Source of the DNA: an uncultured Prevotella sp.
Lineage (GTDB): Bacteria > Bacteroidota > Bacteroidia > Bacteroidales > Bacteroidaceae
Assembly (NCBI GenBank): GCA_947169685.1
Contig: CAMVQS010000007.1
Location: 1-58,987 of the forward strand
DNA: 58,987 nucleotides
Reading direction: 5' to 3'
The stretch's first letter is position 1. Each line of letters begins with the position of its first letter. A program made the translations under genes and the position numbers. The notes under the pieces were generated by a model that worked only from the letters and a program-made list of their open reading frames with translations, was not told the DNA's origin and did no database searches. Positions 16,491-24,218 of this stretch are shown here, piece by piece.

Positions 16491-17600
16491 TTATTGGATG
16501 TCTTTTAGGAACAATGATTTGTCGTCGTTATAGTATTCCTTGAAATTAGGTGCGTCAGGCGTGCTGGGAGACGGACCGAACCACTCCTCCTTGTAGTTAC
16601 GCCACACCAGGAGATAGCTGATAGGATACTTGTGGACGATGGGCATCAAGGCTGTTGTCCACCAATCTGGCTCCGTCAGGTTCTTCAGACCACACTCTGT
16701 CAAGGCTGCAATCTTACCGTTCTTCTTGGCAAACTTCGTCAGCATGTCAAGGTTCTGCTCCAACTGTTTCATGAAGTCCTCGCGTGTGCCCCACTGATAG
16801 CCGTCGATACCCACAAGAGCAATACGGTCGTTGCCTGGGTAGCGCTCCAGGAATTTCTCTTCCGTCAAGTCGGGAGCCATACCTGGCGAGTAGGCCCAGA
16901 CAAGATTGGTGAAGCCGTCAGCATTCAGTTTGTCCTGTAGCATGTTCCACAGCGCCTTGTATTCGTCGGCGGTGCAGAGCTTCTCACCCCACCAGAACCA
17001 CGAACCGGTGTTCTCGTGCCAGGGGCGGAAGATGATGGGGATGGGCTGTCCGTCGGCAGTCTTCAGGGTTGCCAGGAAATCGCTGACGCGCTGCATCCAC
17101 AACTGGAACTTCTCATGCTGCGAGCCACCAGGGAGAACGCTCTTCACAACGGTAGAGTCCGTCACATCCCAAGCCGTACCCTCAGGGAACTTCTGTCCTG
17201 CTCTGCCACCACCTTCAACAGTGGTGACGGGATTGCGCGGATGCCAGCTCAGCGTGACAATACCACCACGCTTGTAGTGATTGATGACCTCTTCGGTGAT
17301 ACGGGTGAAAGGCACGCTGTCCAGACTCTTCTCGTCACCCATCTCAATACCACCCAATTCAAAGCCCATCACGGCAGGATAGTCACCGCAAACGTTCTTC
17401 ACGTCGCTGCTGTCTTTGTCATAAGCCCAGGTCAAGCCATACATAGGATCATCCTGATGGCCGAACATGACACCTTTTTGGCGCAGGGTGTCAAGTCGGT
17501 CCAGGAGTTGTTGAGCCTGCGTCTTCTCAGGCTCCGTCTGTTTAGGAGTGCAGGCGATAAGAGCTATCATCGCTGCTGCAAAAGTCAATAGTTTCTTCAT
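16491..17600 (-). CDS. Beta-mannanase, GH26 lipoprotein
   Basis: 369 residues. The N-terminus is a lipoprotein signal with a lipobox-like IALIAC at residue 17, so the enzyme should be lipid-anchored. The GH26 barrel shows the acid/base Glu in IIFRPWHENTGSWFWWG and the nucleophile Glu in AALTECGLKN, together with MFGHQDDPMYG and VTLSWHPRNPVT. GH26 mannanases cut beta-1,4-mannan, and the B. fragilis homologue releases mannobiose, which the downstream epimerase/phosphorylase pair can use. It lies 9 nt after the CE7 esterase gene and 14 nt before the phosphorylase gene. Periplasmic or surface location cannot be decided from the sequence. Confidence 0.94.
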   Translation of the reverse strand: MKKLLTFAAAMIALIACTPKQTEPEKTQAQQLLDRLDTLRQKGVMFGHQDDPMYGLTWAYDKDSSDVKNVCGDYPAVMGFELGGIEMGDEKSLDSVPFTRITEEVINHYKRGGIVTLSWHPRNPVTTVEGGGRAGQKFPEGTAWDVTDSTVVKSVLPGGSQHEKFQLWMQRVSDFLATLKTADGQPIPIIFRPWHENTGSWFWWGEKLCTADEYKALWNMLQDKLNADGFTNLVWAYSPGMAPDLTEEKFLERYPGNDRIALVGIDGYQWGTREDFMKQLEQNLDMLTKFAKKNGKIAALTECGLKNLTEPDWWTTALMPIVHKYPISYLLVWRNYKEEWFGPSPSTPDAPNFKEYYNDDKSLFLKDIQ

Positions 17601-17609
17601 ATCTCTTGA

Positions 17610-18896
17610 TTATTTAAGTTCTCCCAACAACCAGTTCTCCCACTCGTCCCACTGCTCCTGGAACCAGAAGTGCCATGTGGCTTGATAGGGAGATATTTCT
17701 TTCGGTCCTTTTACGGTATTGTAGGTAGCCCAGGCCGTTGTGGGAGGAACTACATCGTCGTTATAGCCAAACGAGAACCAGCCTTTCTGCTGACTGGTAA
17801 TCAGACGGGCGAAGTTCACACCGTCATAATAGCGCGATGTCTCAATCTGCTTCTCTTGTCCGTTGCCTTTGTTCCAATAGAAATAATGCGGCCAACCGCA
17901 GGCTACACCCTTCAGCGAAGCCGTATGGTCACAGAGTGCAGCATGAACGGGAGCATAGCAGGTGACGCGTTTGTCGAGTCCTGCTGTGGCAAGACTTAGA
18001 AAACCGCCCTGACTGCTGCCTGTGACGCCCAGTTTCTGTCCGTTCCAGGGCGTGTATTGCTCAATATAGTCAATAGCACGGATGCAACCCAACACCACGC
18101 GTTTGTAGTACATCTTGTCACGGTTGTCCATGTTGAACTCCCAGTAGCCCATCAACGCGCCGTTGAACACGTCGTCATAGACCTTCTGCTCCATCGTGAC
18201 GGGAATGCCGTGAATACCAATCTCGAGGGTAATGACGCCTTGCGAAGCGGTATAGACATCACCACTATAAGGACGCACACCAGCACCAGGTACGCGCAGC
18301 AATGCCGGATACTTACCTTCCTTGACCGGCACACAAAGAATGCCATAGGTACGATAGTTCGCCTGCATGTTCTGGAAGCTTACCTCATAGACGTTCACGT
18401 CCTCCGTGCAACGCTCAGGCAACAGACGCTTCGTGGGGTACAGGTCTGTATTGCGCGCCTCCTTGATGGCATTCTGCCAGAAGCTCTCGAAATCTGACGG
18501 AAAAACTGTCGTGGGCTGCAGTTTCTCTGGCGAAAAAGCTGCTCCACAGGCACCTTTGTACTCCTTGTCACCCACATGGGCTGTTACATCTACGCGATAG
18601 AAGCCAGGCGTCGTCATCTTGCCTTTCAGCGTCAACGTGCCATTTCTGAGCACAACACCAGACTTCTTCACGTCTTGATACATTTCAGGACCTGCTGCAT
18701 AGTCGATGGTCACGTTGTTGAGCAACGTGTTACTGCGCGTTACGGAAATCGTAAACGTTGCTGTCTCACCGACCTTGTACGTCCAGTCCTGATGGTCAGG
18801 AACCACCTTCACTTCAATGCTGTTGCCACGAATCTGCGCACTTACTGGCAGCATGGCAACAAGCGCCAAAAACAGGAATAAAGTTTTCTTCATCAT
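17610..18896 (-). CDS. CE7 acetyl esterase, exported
   Basis: 428 residues from the ATG at 18896 (18893 is equally possible); both begin a signal peptide (KKTLFLFLALVAMLPVSAQ), whereas the first ATG at 18932 lies inside the promoter. An Ig-like N-terminal domain (about 25-110) precedes an alpha/beta hydrolase of the acetylxylan esterase/cephalosporin deacetylase family. The nucleophile Ser lies in GVTGSSQGGFLSLA; the Asp is in YNDDVVPPTTAW; the His follows in TWHFWF. In this operon it most probably removes acetyl groups from galactoglucomannan so that GH26 can work; that role is inference. It is the first gene of the five-gene mannan operon. Confidence 0.87.
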   Translation of the reverse strand: MMKKTLFLFLALVAMLPVSAQIRGNSIEVKVVPDHQDWTYKVGETATFTISVTRSNTLLNNVTIDYAAGPEMYQDVKKSGVVLRNGTLTLKGKMTTPGFYRVDVTAHVGDKEYKGACGAAFSPEKLQPTTVFPSDFESFWQNAIKEARNTDLYPTKRLLPERCTEDVNVYEVSFQNMQANYRTYGILCVPVKEGKYPALLRVPGAGVRPYSGDVYTASQGVITLEIGIHGIPVTMEQKVYDDVFNGALMGYWEFNMDNRDKMYYKRVVLGCIRAIDYIEQYTPWNGQKLGVTGSSQGGFLSLATAGLDKRVTCYAPVHAALCDHTASLKGVACGWPHYFYWNKGNGQEKQIETSRYYDGVNFARLITSQQKGWFSFGYNDDVVPPTTAWATYNTVKGPKEISPYQATWHFWFQEQWDEWENWLLGELK

Positions 18897-18929
18897 CTGT
18901 ATCATTGTTTTAGGACGAAATTGACGGTG

Positions 18930-18937
18930 CAAAGATA
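18930..18937 (-). promoter_or_regulatory. Promoter -7 box of the mannan operon
   Basis: TATCTTTG on the minus strand, 33 nt before the esterase ATG and 7 nt past the upstream terminator stem. No -33 box is obvious; the usual position falls in the terminator loop. Confidence 0.6.
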
Positions 18938-18944
18938 CGCAAAA

Positions 18945-18978
18945 TATCCGACAACATATAATACTTTGTTGTCGGATA
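18945..18978 (-). terminator. Intrinsic terminator after the GH5 gene
   Basis: Perfect 12-bp inverted repeat: TATCCGACAACA (18945-18956) and TGTTGTCGGATA (18967-18978), 10-nt loop, followed on the minus strand by TTTT. It starts 6 nt after the GH5 stop codon and separates that gene from the mannan operon. Confidence 0.8.
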
Positions 18979-18984
18979 CTTACA

Positions 18985-20277
18985 TTATTTCACCTTTTTC
19001 ATCCTATCGACCTGTTTTCGTATGACAGCAAGGGTAGTTGAGTCGCTTGCAAAGACAGAATTCAGTCCTTGAGCCTCCTGTGCCGGATCATTGGTATAAT
19101 CATCCCCCACCTGCCATTGTTCATGTTTCGGCTTTGCAAAACCGCCCCAACCCCAGAAGTTACAGCCGACAAACTTGCCGCCTTTCTCTGCATTGTCGGC
19201 TACGAGTGAGAAAACGTATTCATAATAGCCGTCACGTCCATGTGTTGGTGTGCCAAGCTCAAACTTAAAGCCGTCACGCGGATAGCCAAACTCCTCCATG
19301 ACCAACGGCTTGCCCAGTTTCTCACAGATGGCCAGGTGCTTGTCGATATACTCCTTGGTATTCTCCTTGGCTCGCGGCAGATTCTCGATGAGCGAGTCGG
19401 GCTTGGCCCAACCCCAGTTATACGGCCATAGGTGGACATTACAGTAATCGATGTTCTTATCGGCACATATACGTTCCCAGCTCTCGTAGCTATTCTCACA
19501 CCCCCATGAACCTTCCGAACCCACGCTAATGAGATGGTTCTTGTCGAGCGAGCGAATGAGCGCAGAGGCTTCAGCCAGCCATTTCTCGAAGGCAGGAAGC
19601 TTATCTACAGCAAAGGCACGTGGCTCATTGCCTATCTGCCACGACATAATGGCAGGATCGTCAACATATTTCACATTCGTATAGCGGTTGGTACGGCTGA
19701 TAATGAAACGCACATAGTCATAGAAAAGCTGGTGTGCTTTCTCGTTGTCGGCATATTTGCTCATCGCCTCCATGAAAGCAGGATAGCCCACGTCGTCAGG
19801 CCGAGGCTGTTTGCCCAGTCCTGCATGTTCCAGATAGAAGCCATAGCCTCCGCTCCACTCCCACGAGTTGTTCAGATAGAGCACGGCCACCATTTCACGC
19901 TTACCCATCTCCATGAGCAGATAGTCCAAACCAGCCAAAACAGTATCATTGTATTCGCCAGGTCGAATCTGCAATGTAGGTTCAACCTTCGTTTTTACGC
20001 CTCGCTCACCGTCGCTACCCACAAGAATACGCAGGTTGTCAATACCCATGCGTTTCATCTCATCCAACTCACGGCATAGCCGGTCACGGTCGCCCCCCTG
20101 CCCTTCCGAAGCGAGTATGGCACCGTACCAGAAATTAGTACCTACAAAATAATAAGGTTCGCCCGCGCGCATAAAGTGACCATTCTCCACAGTCACAAAC
20201 TGCGCTTCTTCATGTTTCGTTTCATGACATGCAGCCAACATTGCCGCTGCCATCATCAGCATTAGTAGTTTCTTCAT
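18985..20277 (-). CDS. Beta-mannanase, GH5 family, lipoprotein
   Basis: 430 residues from the ATG at 20277, which begins a lipoprotein signal (MKKLLMLMMAAAMLAAC, Cys at 17); the open frame starts 19 codons earlier but that would add residues before the signal. The GH5 barrel shows the acid/base Glu in MSWQIGNEPRAF and the nucleophile Glu in KPLVMEEFGYPRDG, plus FVGTNFWYGA and NIDYCNVHLWPYNWGW. The pattern fits the mannanase subfamily GH5_7. It should cut mannan outside the cytoplasm, complementing the GH26 enzyme. It lies 19 nt behind a deoxynucleoside kinase gene, without a visible promoter between, and is cut off from the mannan operon by a terminator. Confidence 0.88.
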   Translation of the reverse strand: MKKLLMLMMAAAMLAACHETKHEEAQFVTVENGHFMRAGEPYYFVGTNFWYGAILASEGQGGDRDRLCRELDEMKRMGIDNLRILVGSDGERGVKTKVEPTLQIRPGEYNDTVLAGLDYLLMEMGKREMVAVLYLNNSWEWSGGYGFYLEHAGLGKQPRPDDVGYPAFMEAMSKYADNEKAHQLFYDYVRFIISRTNRYTNVKYVDDPAIMSWQIGNEPRAFAVDKLPAFEKWLAEASALIRSLDKNHLISVGSEGSWGCENSYESWERICADKNIDYCNVHLWPYNWGWAKPDSLIENLPRAKENTKEYIDKHLAICEKLGKPLVMEEFGYPRDGFKFELGTPTHGRDGYYEYVFSLVADNAEKGGKFVGCNFWGWGGFAKPKHEQWQVGDDYTNDPAQEAQGLNSVFASDSTTLAVIRKQVDRMKKVK

Positions 20278-20296
20278 GATGATATGGTTGTTAAGT

Positions 20297-20917
20297 TTAC
20301 TCCATTGGGAACAGACCATAGAGCTTGGCGTCAATCATATCCGTCACCTGCTTGAAAGCATCATGGTCCTCACCAAACTTACAGGTATCGCCATCCACGA
20401 TAATCAGGTTGCCCTTGTAGCCGGCAATCCACTCTTCATAGCGGTTGTTCAGACCTTGCAGATAATCCAGCTGGATGGTCTGCTCATAGTCACGTCCACG
20501 CTTCTGAATCTGTGCCACCAGATTGGGGATCGTCGAACGGATGTAGATCATGAGGTCAGGCAGCTTCACCAGCGACATCATCAGGTCAAACAGGTCCGTA
20601 TAATTCTGGAAGTCGCGGTCGCTCATCATGCCCTGTCCATGCAGGTTGGGCGCAAAGATGCGGGCATCCTCGAAGATGGTGCGGTCCTGAATGATTGTTT
20701 CCTTCGACTGCGCAATCTCCACCACCTCCTTGAAGCGTTTGTTCAGGAAGTATATCTGGAGGTTAAACGACCACCGCTTCATATCGGCATAGAAGTCGGC
20801 CAAGTAGGGGTTGTTGTCAACGGGCTCGAAGCGTGGCGTCCAGCCGTAGCGCTTGGCGAGCATCTTGGTCAGCGTCGTCTTTCCGCTGCCAATATTTCCT
20901 GCTATTGCTATATGCAT
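20297..20917 (-). CDS. Deoxynucleoside kinase, copy 1
   Basis: 206 residues of the deoxynucleoside kinase (dNK/dGK-dAK) family, which phosphorylates deoxyribonucleosides to dNMPs for salvage. The P-loop GNIGSGKTT is at residues 7-15, the substrate motif IIQDRTIFEDARIF in the middle, and the Arg-rich lid QKRGRDYEQTI near the C-terminus. Its neighbour upstream is a paralogue of identical length, 17 nt away, with clear similarity throughout. In Lactobacillus a comparable tandem pair encodes the two subunits of a dGuo/dAdo kinase; a heterodimer here is possible but not shown. Base specificity cannot be read from the sequence. Confidence 0.88.
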   Translation of the reverse strand: MHIAIAGNIGSGKTTLTKMLAKRYGWTPRFEPVDNNPYLADFYADMKRWSFNLQIYFLNKRFKEVVEIAQSKETIIQDRTIFEDARIFAPNLHGQGMMSDRDFQNYTDLFDLMMSLVKLPDLMIYIRSTIPNLVAQIQKRGRDYEQTIQLDYLQGLNNRYEEWIAGYKGNLIIVDGDTCKFGEDHDAFKQVTDMIDAKLYGLFPME

Positions 20918-20934
20918 AATATTAGGTGTTTATT

Positions 20935-21555
20935 TTATTCAGGGAAGAGCCCAAACAGCGTGCGGTCAATCTTATCTACGATGCTCGCAAACTGCTTCGG
21001 CTCGTGCTCAAAGTCAAGGTCATCCACATCGACCACCAGCAGACGTCCCTTGTAGTGTTTGAAGATAAAATCCTCATAACGCTCGTTCAGGTTCTGCAGA
21101 TACTCCAACTGGATAGACTGTTCGTATTCACGTCCGCGCTTCTGGATGTTCGCCACCAGATGAGGCACCGAGGCCTTCAGGTAGATCATCAGTTCAGGCA
21201 GCTTCACCATACTCATCATCTGCTCAAACAGCTCCATGTAGGTATCAAAGTCGCGGTCGGTCAGGTTGCCCATCGCCTTGTTGTTGGCCGTAAACACATA
21301 GACCCCCTCGAAGATGCTGCGGTCCTGAATAATCGTATGGTCAGCTTCGGCAATGCGCAACAGGTCACGGAAGCGCTCCTTCAGGAAAAACACCTCCAGC
21401 GCAAATGACCATCGGCGAATATCCTTGTAGTAGTCTTCCAAGTAAGGGTTATCGGTAACGGCCTCAAAACGCGCTTCCCACCCATAGTGATGAGCCAGCA
21501 TGTTCGTTAGAGTCGTCTTGCCACAACCAATATTTCCGGCTATTGCAATGTACAT
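20935..21555 (-). CDS. Deoxynucleoside kinase, copy 2
   Basis: 206 residues, paralogue of the next gene. P-loop GNIGCGKTT at residues 7-15, IIQDRSIFEGVYVF, and lid QKRGREYEQSI. The differing substrate loop (GVYVFTANNK here, ARIFAPNLHG in copy 1) suggests separate base preference; this is inference. First gene of the pair, with a -7 box TAAATTTG 16 nt upstream. Divergent from the Nudix gene. The same transcript probably continues through copy 1 into the GH5 gene, since no terminator is seen there. Confidence 0.88.
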   Translation of the reverse strand: MYIAIAGNIGCGKTTLTNMLAHHYGWEARFEAVTDNPYLEDYYKDIRRWSFALEVFFLKERFRDLLRIAEADHTIIQDRSIFEGVYVFTANNKAMGNLTDRDFDTYMELFEQMMSMVKLPELMIYLKASVPHLVANIQKRGREYEQSIQLEYLQNLNERYEDFIFKHYKGRLLVVDVDDLDFEHEPKQFASIVDKIDRTLFGLFPE

Positions 21556-21571
21556 ATTTATAGTTTTGGTG

Positions 21572-21579
21572 CAAATTTA
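21572..21579 (-). promoter_or_regulatory. Promoter -7 box for the kinase genes
   Basis: TAAATTTG on the minus strand, 16 nt before the copy-2 ATG. No consensus -33 box at the usual distance. Confidence 0.55.
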
Positions 21580-21624
21580 CAAAAAAATATTCAATCGCCG
21601 TTCCACATTCTTCTTTTTTTTTCG

Positions 21625-21632
21625 TAAATTTG
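21625..21632 (+). promoter_or_regulatory. Promoter -7 box for the MutT-like gene
   Basis: TAAATTTG. It overlaps the in-frame TTG at 21630, so the real start is the ATG at 21657, 25 nt downstream. Confidence 0.6.
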
Positions 21633-21656
21633 CAGGCAACTAAAACAATTGAGCTT

Positions 21657-22055
21657 ATGGTAAACAAGAAGAAACCAACTCGTGTGGTCTGCGCCGTCAT
21701 ACAGCGCGGTGACCGTTTCCTCTGTATGCAACGTACCCGCAGCCGTTATTCCTACATCAGCGAACGCTGGGAGTTTCCTGGCGGAAAGGTAAAACGCGGA
21801 GAGTGTGACCACGATGCCCTACTGCGTGAAATTCGCGAAGAGATGCAATGGGACATCTACATTGGCCGCAAACTCGCGGAGTTTGACTACGAGTACCCTG
21901 ACTTCACCACTCACCTCGTGGCTTACCTCTGTCGGTGTGACGACAAGGATGACTTCAAGCTGCTCGATCATTTGAACTACCAGTGGCTTACCCGTGACGA
22001 ACTGGACCAGCTTGAGTGGACTGCCGCCGACCGTGAGTTACTGAAAGATTTATAA
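21657..22055 (+). CDS. MutT-like Nudix (deoxy)nucleoside triphosphate pyrophosphohydrolase
   Basis: 132 residues from the ATG at 21657, the size of MutT. The Nudix box GGKVKRGECDHDALLREIRE-EM is present with its catalytic Glu residues, but the Gly that usually follows the EE pair (REUXEEXGU) is Gln. Strand 1 (RVVCAVIQRGDRFLCMQR) and the YSYISERWEFPGG stretch match 8-oxo-dGTP diphosphatases, which clean oxidised dGTP from the nucleotide pool. Oxidised-nucleotide specificity is inferred. Its position beside deoxynucleoside kinases, divergently transcribed, fits a nucleotide-pool role. It ends at a bidirectional terminator shared with glmM. Confidence 0.85.
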   Translation: MVNKKKPTRVVCAVIQRGDRFLCMQRTRSRYSYISERWEFPGGKVKRGECDHDALLREIREEMQWDIYIGRKLAEFDYEYPDFTTHLVAYLCRCDDKDDFKLLDHLNYQWLTRDELDQLEWTAADRELLKDL

Positions 22056-22059
22056 AACG

Positions 22060-22090
22060 AAAGAAGCCCCGCAATTGCGAGGCTTTCTTT
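22060..22090. terminator. Bidirectional terminator
   Basis: Hairpin between the convergent Nudix and glmM genes: AAGCC-C-CGC / GCG-A-GGCTT around an AATT loop, with one C/A mismatch, preceded by A-rich and followed by T-rich sequence, so it can serve both strands. Confidence 0.65.
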
Positions 22091-22095
22091 GTATC

Positions 22096-23490
22096 TTATT
22101 GCATGTCATAAACCACTTGCATGAGCCGTTTACCAAGAGCATCGGCCTGCTCAGGTGTCGGTGCTTCACTATAGACACGGATGATGGGTTCGGTGTTTGA
22201 CTTGCGCAAATGTACCCAACTGTCGCTGAAGTCAATCTTCACACCGTCAATGTCATTGACCTGTTCATCCTTAAACATCTCCTTAACCTTCACCAGGATG
22301 GCATCGACATCGGTTTCGGTAGTAAGGTCAATGCGGTTCTTGGCCATGAAGTAGTTAGGATACTGGGCACGCAGCTCGCTAGCCTTGCACTCCTTGTGTG
22401 CCAGATGGGAAAGGAACAGGGCAATGCCCACCAGGGCGTCACGACCATAGTGGCTCTCAGGATAGATGACACCACCATTACCCTCACCGCCGATGACTGC
22501 TCCCACCTCTTTCATCTTTGTGGTAACATTTACCTCACCAACGGCAGCTGCCGTATAGACGCCGCCATGCTGACGGGTAACATCGCGCAGGGCACGGGTA
22601 CTGCTGAGATTGCTGACAGTATTGCCTGGCGTCTTGGACAGCACATAGTCTGCCACGCTGACCAGCGTATATTCCTCACCAAACATCTGACCGTTCTCAC
22701 AGATGAATGCCAGACGGTCAACGTCGGGGTCAACAACGATACCCAGGTCGTAGCGGTGTGCCTTCATCTCGTCCATGATGCCGCTGAGGTTCTTCTCAAG
22801 AGGCTCTGGATTATGAGCGAAGTCACCGTTGGGTTCACCGTTGAGTATCTTGTAGCCTACGCCAAGACGCTCCAGCAGCTTGGGCAGGATGACACCACCC
22901 ACGGAGTTGATGGCATCGACACAAACGGTAAAGCGAGCCTGGTGGATAGCATCCCTGTCAACGAGCTGCAGGTCGAGCACGCTCTGTATGTGGCGCTCGT
23001 CAAAGCTGTCATCCTCGGTATAATGTCCCAGATGATCCACGTCGGCATAGTCGAAATCCTCACGCTCGGCAATGTCCAGCACCTCTGCGCCGTCGGCAGC
23101 TGTCAGGAACTCACCCTCGCAGTTGAGCAGTTTGAGGGCATTCCACTGACGGGGGTTGTGACTGGCAGTAATGATGATACCGCCGTCAGCTCCGCTCATG
23201 CGAACAGCCAGCTCAGTAGTAGGTGTTGTAGCCAGTCCGATATTGATGACGTCACAACCGCAGCCCATCAAAGTGCCGCAGACAACATTCTTCACCATCT
23301 CACCCGAGATACGAGCGTCGCGGCCAACAATAATCTTTATGGGACTCTGAGTACTCCGATTCTGAGTACTCCGAGCAATAAAGGTTGCATACGCGGTAGT
23401 GAACTTTACAATGTCAAGGGGATTCAAAGTATCCCCAGTGCGTCCGCCGATAGTACCGCGGATGCCTGAAATAGATTTTATAAGTGTCAT
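22096..23490 (-). CDS. glmM: Phosphoglucosamine mutase
   Basis: 464 residues, normal for GlmM. It interconverts glucosamine-6-phosphate and glucosamine-1-phosphate on the path to UDP-GlcNAc for peptidoglycan and LPS. The phosphoserine loop IITASHNPRQWNALK, the metal loop DPDVDRLAF, the sugar-binding GGEGNGGVIYPE and the phosphate-binding RKSNTEPIIRVY are in the expected order. A Bacteroidota glucosamine mutase is favoured over phosphomannomutase by the N-terminal SISGIRGTIGG. It is the second gene of an operon with the DUF4827 lipoprotein, 9 nt apart, and converges on the Nudix gene. Confidence 0.9.
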   Translation of the reverse strand: MTLIKSISGIRGTIGGRTGDTLNPLDIVKFTTAYATFIARSTQNRSTQSPIKIIVGRDARISGEMVKNVVCGTLMGCGCDVINIGLATTPTTELAVRMSGADGGIIITASHNPRQWNALKLLNCEGEFLTAADGAEVLDIAEREDFDYADVDHLGHYTEDDSFDERHIQSVLDLQLVDRDAIHQARFTVCVDAINSVGGVILPKLLERLGVGYKILNGEPNGDFAHNPEPLEKNLSGIMDEMKAHRYDLGIVVDPDVDRLAFICENGQMFGEEYTLVSVADYVLSKTPGNTVSNLSSTRALRDVTRQHGGVYTAAAVGEVNVTTKMKEVGAVIGGEGNGGVIYPESHYGRDALVGIALFLSHLAHKECKASELRAQYPNYFMAKNRIDLTTETDVDAILVKVKEMFKDEQVNDIDGVKIDFSDSWVHLRKSNTEPIIRVYSEAPTPEQADALGKRLMQVVYDMQ

Positions 23491-23499
23491 ATTATTTGT

Positions 23500-24144
23500 T
23501 TATTCTGCGTCTTCTTCAACTGCACTTTTTACCATTGTCAACCGGTAAAAACAAGGATACACATACTGCTGGGCGTTGGACTGTCCCTGTGAATGGGGAA
23601 CAATCATCTTCACCTGTGCCAGGTCATCATCCTCCTTCTGCGGGCGATCAATGTTAAGATACTGCAAGGGAATAAGGAAAGCGTTGGGCACCGAGGCCGT
23701 TCCGTAGGCTGAATACATGAGACCGCTCTCAAATGAACCCGTAATGGTGCTACCCGTGCGGTAAACGCTCATGACGTCAAGGTAACGGGCGTTGTATTCG
23801 TTGCTCAACTGCGTGGTATCTTCCATAATGTTGAACTCCGTAAAGCGACAGAGGATGCGCATACGACGTTCCTCCGGCAGTTTGTTGCCACAGCCCTTAC
23901 GCACAATCTGCATATAGATACCGCTTTTCTCCAGATAGACGTATTCGTTCTTGCTGACATCGGTAGTGCTGTCCTGCTGTTTAAACTGAGACTCGCTAAT
24001 GACATTGATATTCTGGTCACGGATATAGGCAGCGATAGCATTACGCTCCTTATCCTTTTTTTCACCATATGTCTCGTAACTATTACAACTGGCCAGTACC
24101 AGGACAACCAACAGCACCAGCAGTGCATAAACGGATTTCTTCAT
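23500..24144 (-). CDS. DUF4827-family lipoprotein
   Basis: 214 residues. A lipoprotein signal (MKKSVYALLVLLVVLVLASC, Cys at 20) is followed by a domain that matches DUF4827, a Bacteroidota family often found next to glmM. The middle part resembles FKBP-type regions (YLEKSGIYMQIVRKGCGNKL, FTEFNIMEDTTQLS), though peptidyl-prolyl isomerase residues cannot be verified by eye. Function is unknown; an envelope role is inferred from the lipobox and the cell-wall precursor neighbour. First gene of the operon, with promoter 33 nt upstream. Confidence 0.8.
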   Translation of the reverse strand: MKKSVYALLVLLVVLVLASCNSYETYGEKKDKERNAIAAYIRDQNINVISESQFKQQDSTTDVSKNEYVYLEKSGIYMQIVRKGCGNKLPEERRMRILCRFTEFNIMEDTTQLSNEYNARYLDVMSVYRTGSTITGSFESGLMYSAYGTASVPNAFLIPLQYLNIDRPQKEDDDLAQVKMIVPHSQGQSNAQQYVYPCFYRLTMVKSAVEEDAE

Positions 24145-24176
24145 ATATTATCTTACGTTTGTTCTTAAAACGCCGA

Positions 24177-24207
24177 CAAAATTACGAAATATAATTGAAT
24201 TATCAAT
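24177..24207 (-). promoter_or_regulatory. Promoter for the DUF4827-glmM operon
   Basis: On the minus strand ATTG (a TTTG variant, 24207-24204), a 19-nt spacer, then TAATTTTG (24184-24177). The -7 box is a consensus match. Confidence 0.6.
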
Positions 24208-24218
24208 GTTTTGTTAGG

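Noticed and set aside
22210..23469. A 419-residue open frame antisense to glmM
   Set aside because: It mirrors the codon structure of a well-supported gene; the same holds for long antisense frames opposite the nucleotidyltransferase, the GPH transporter and lon.
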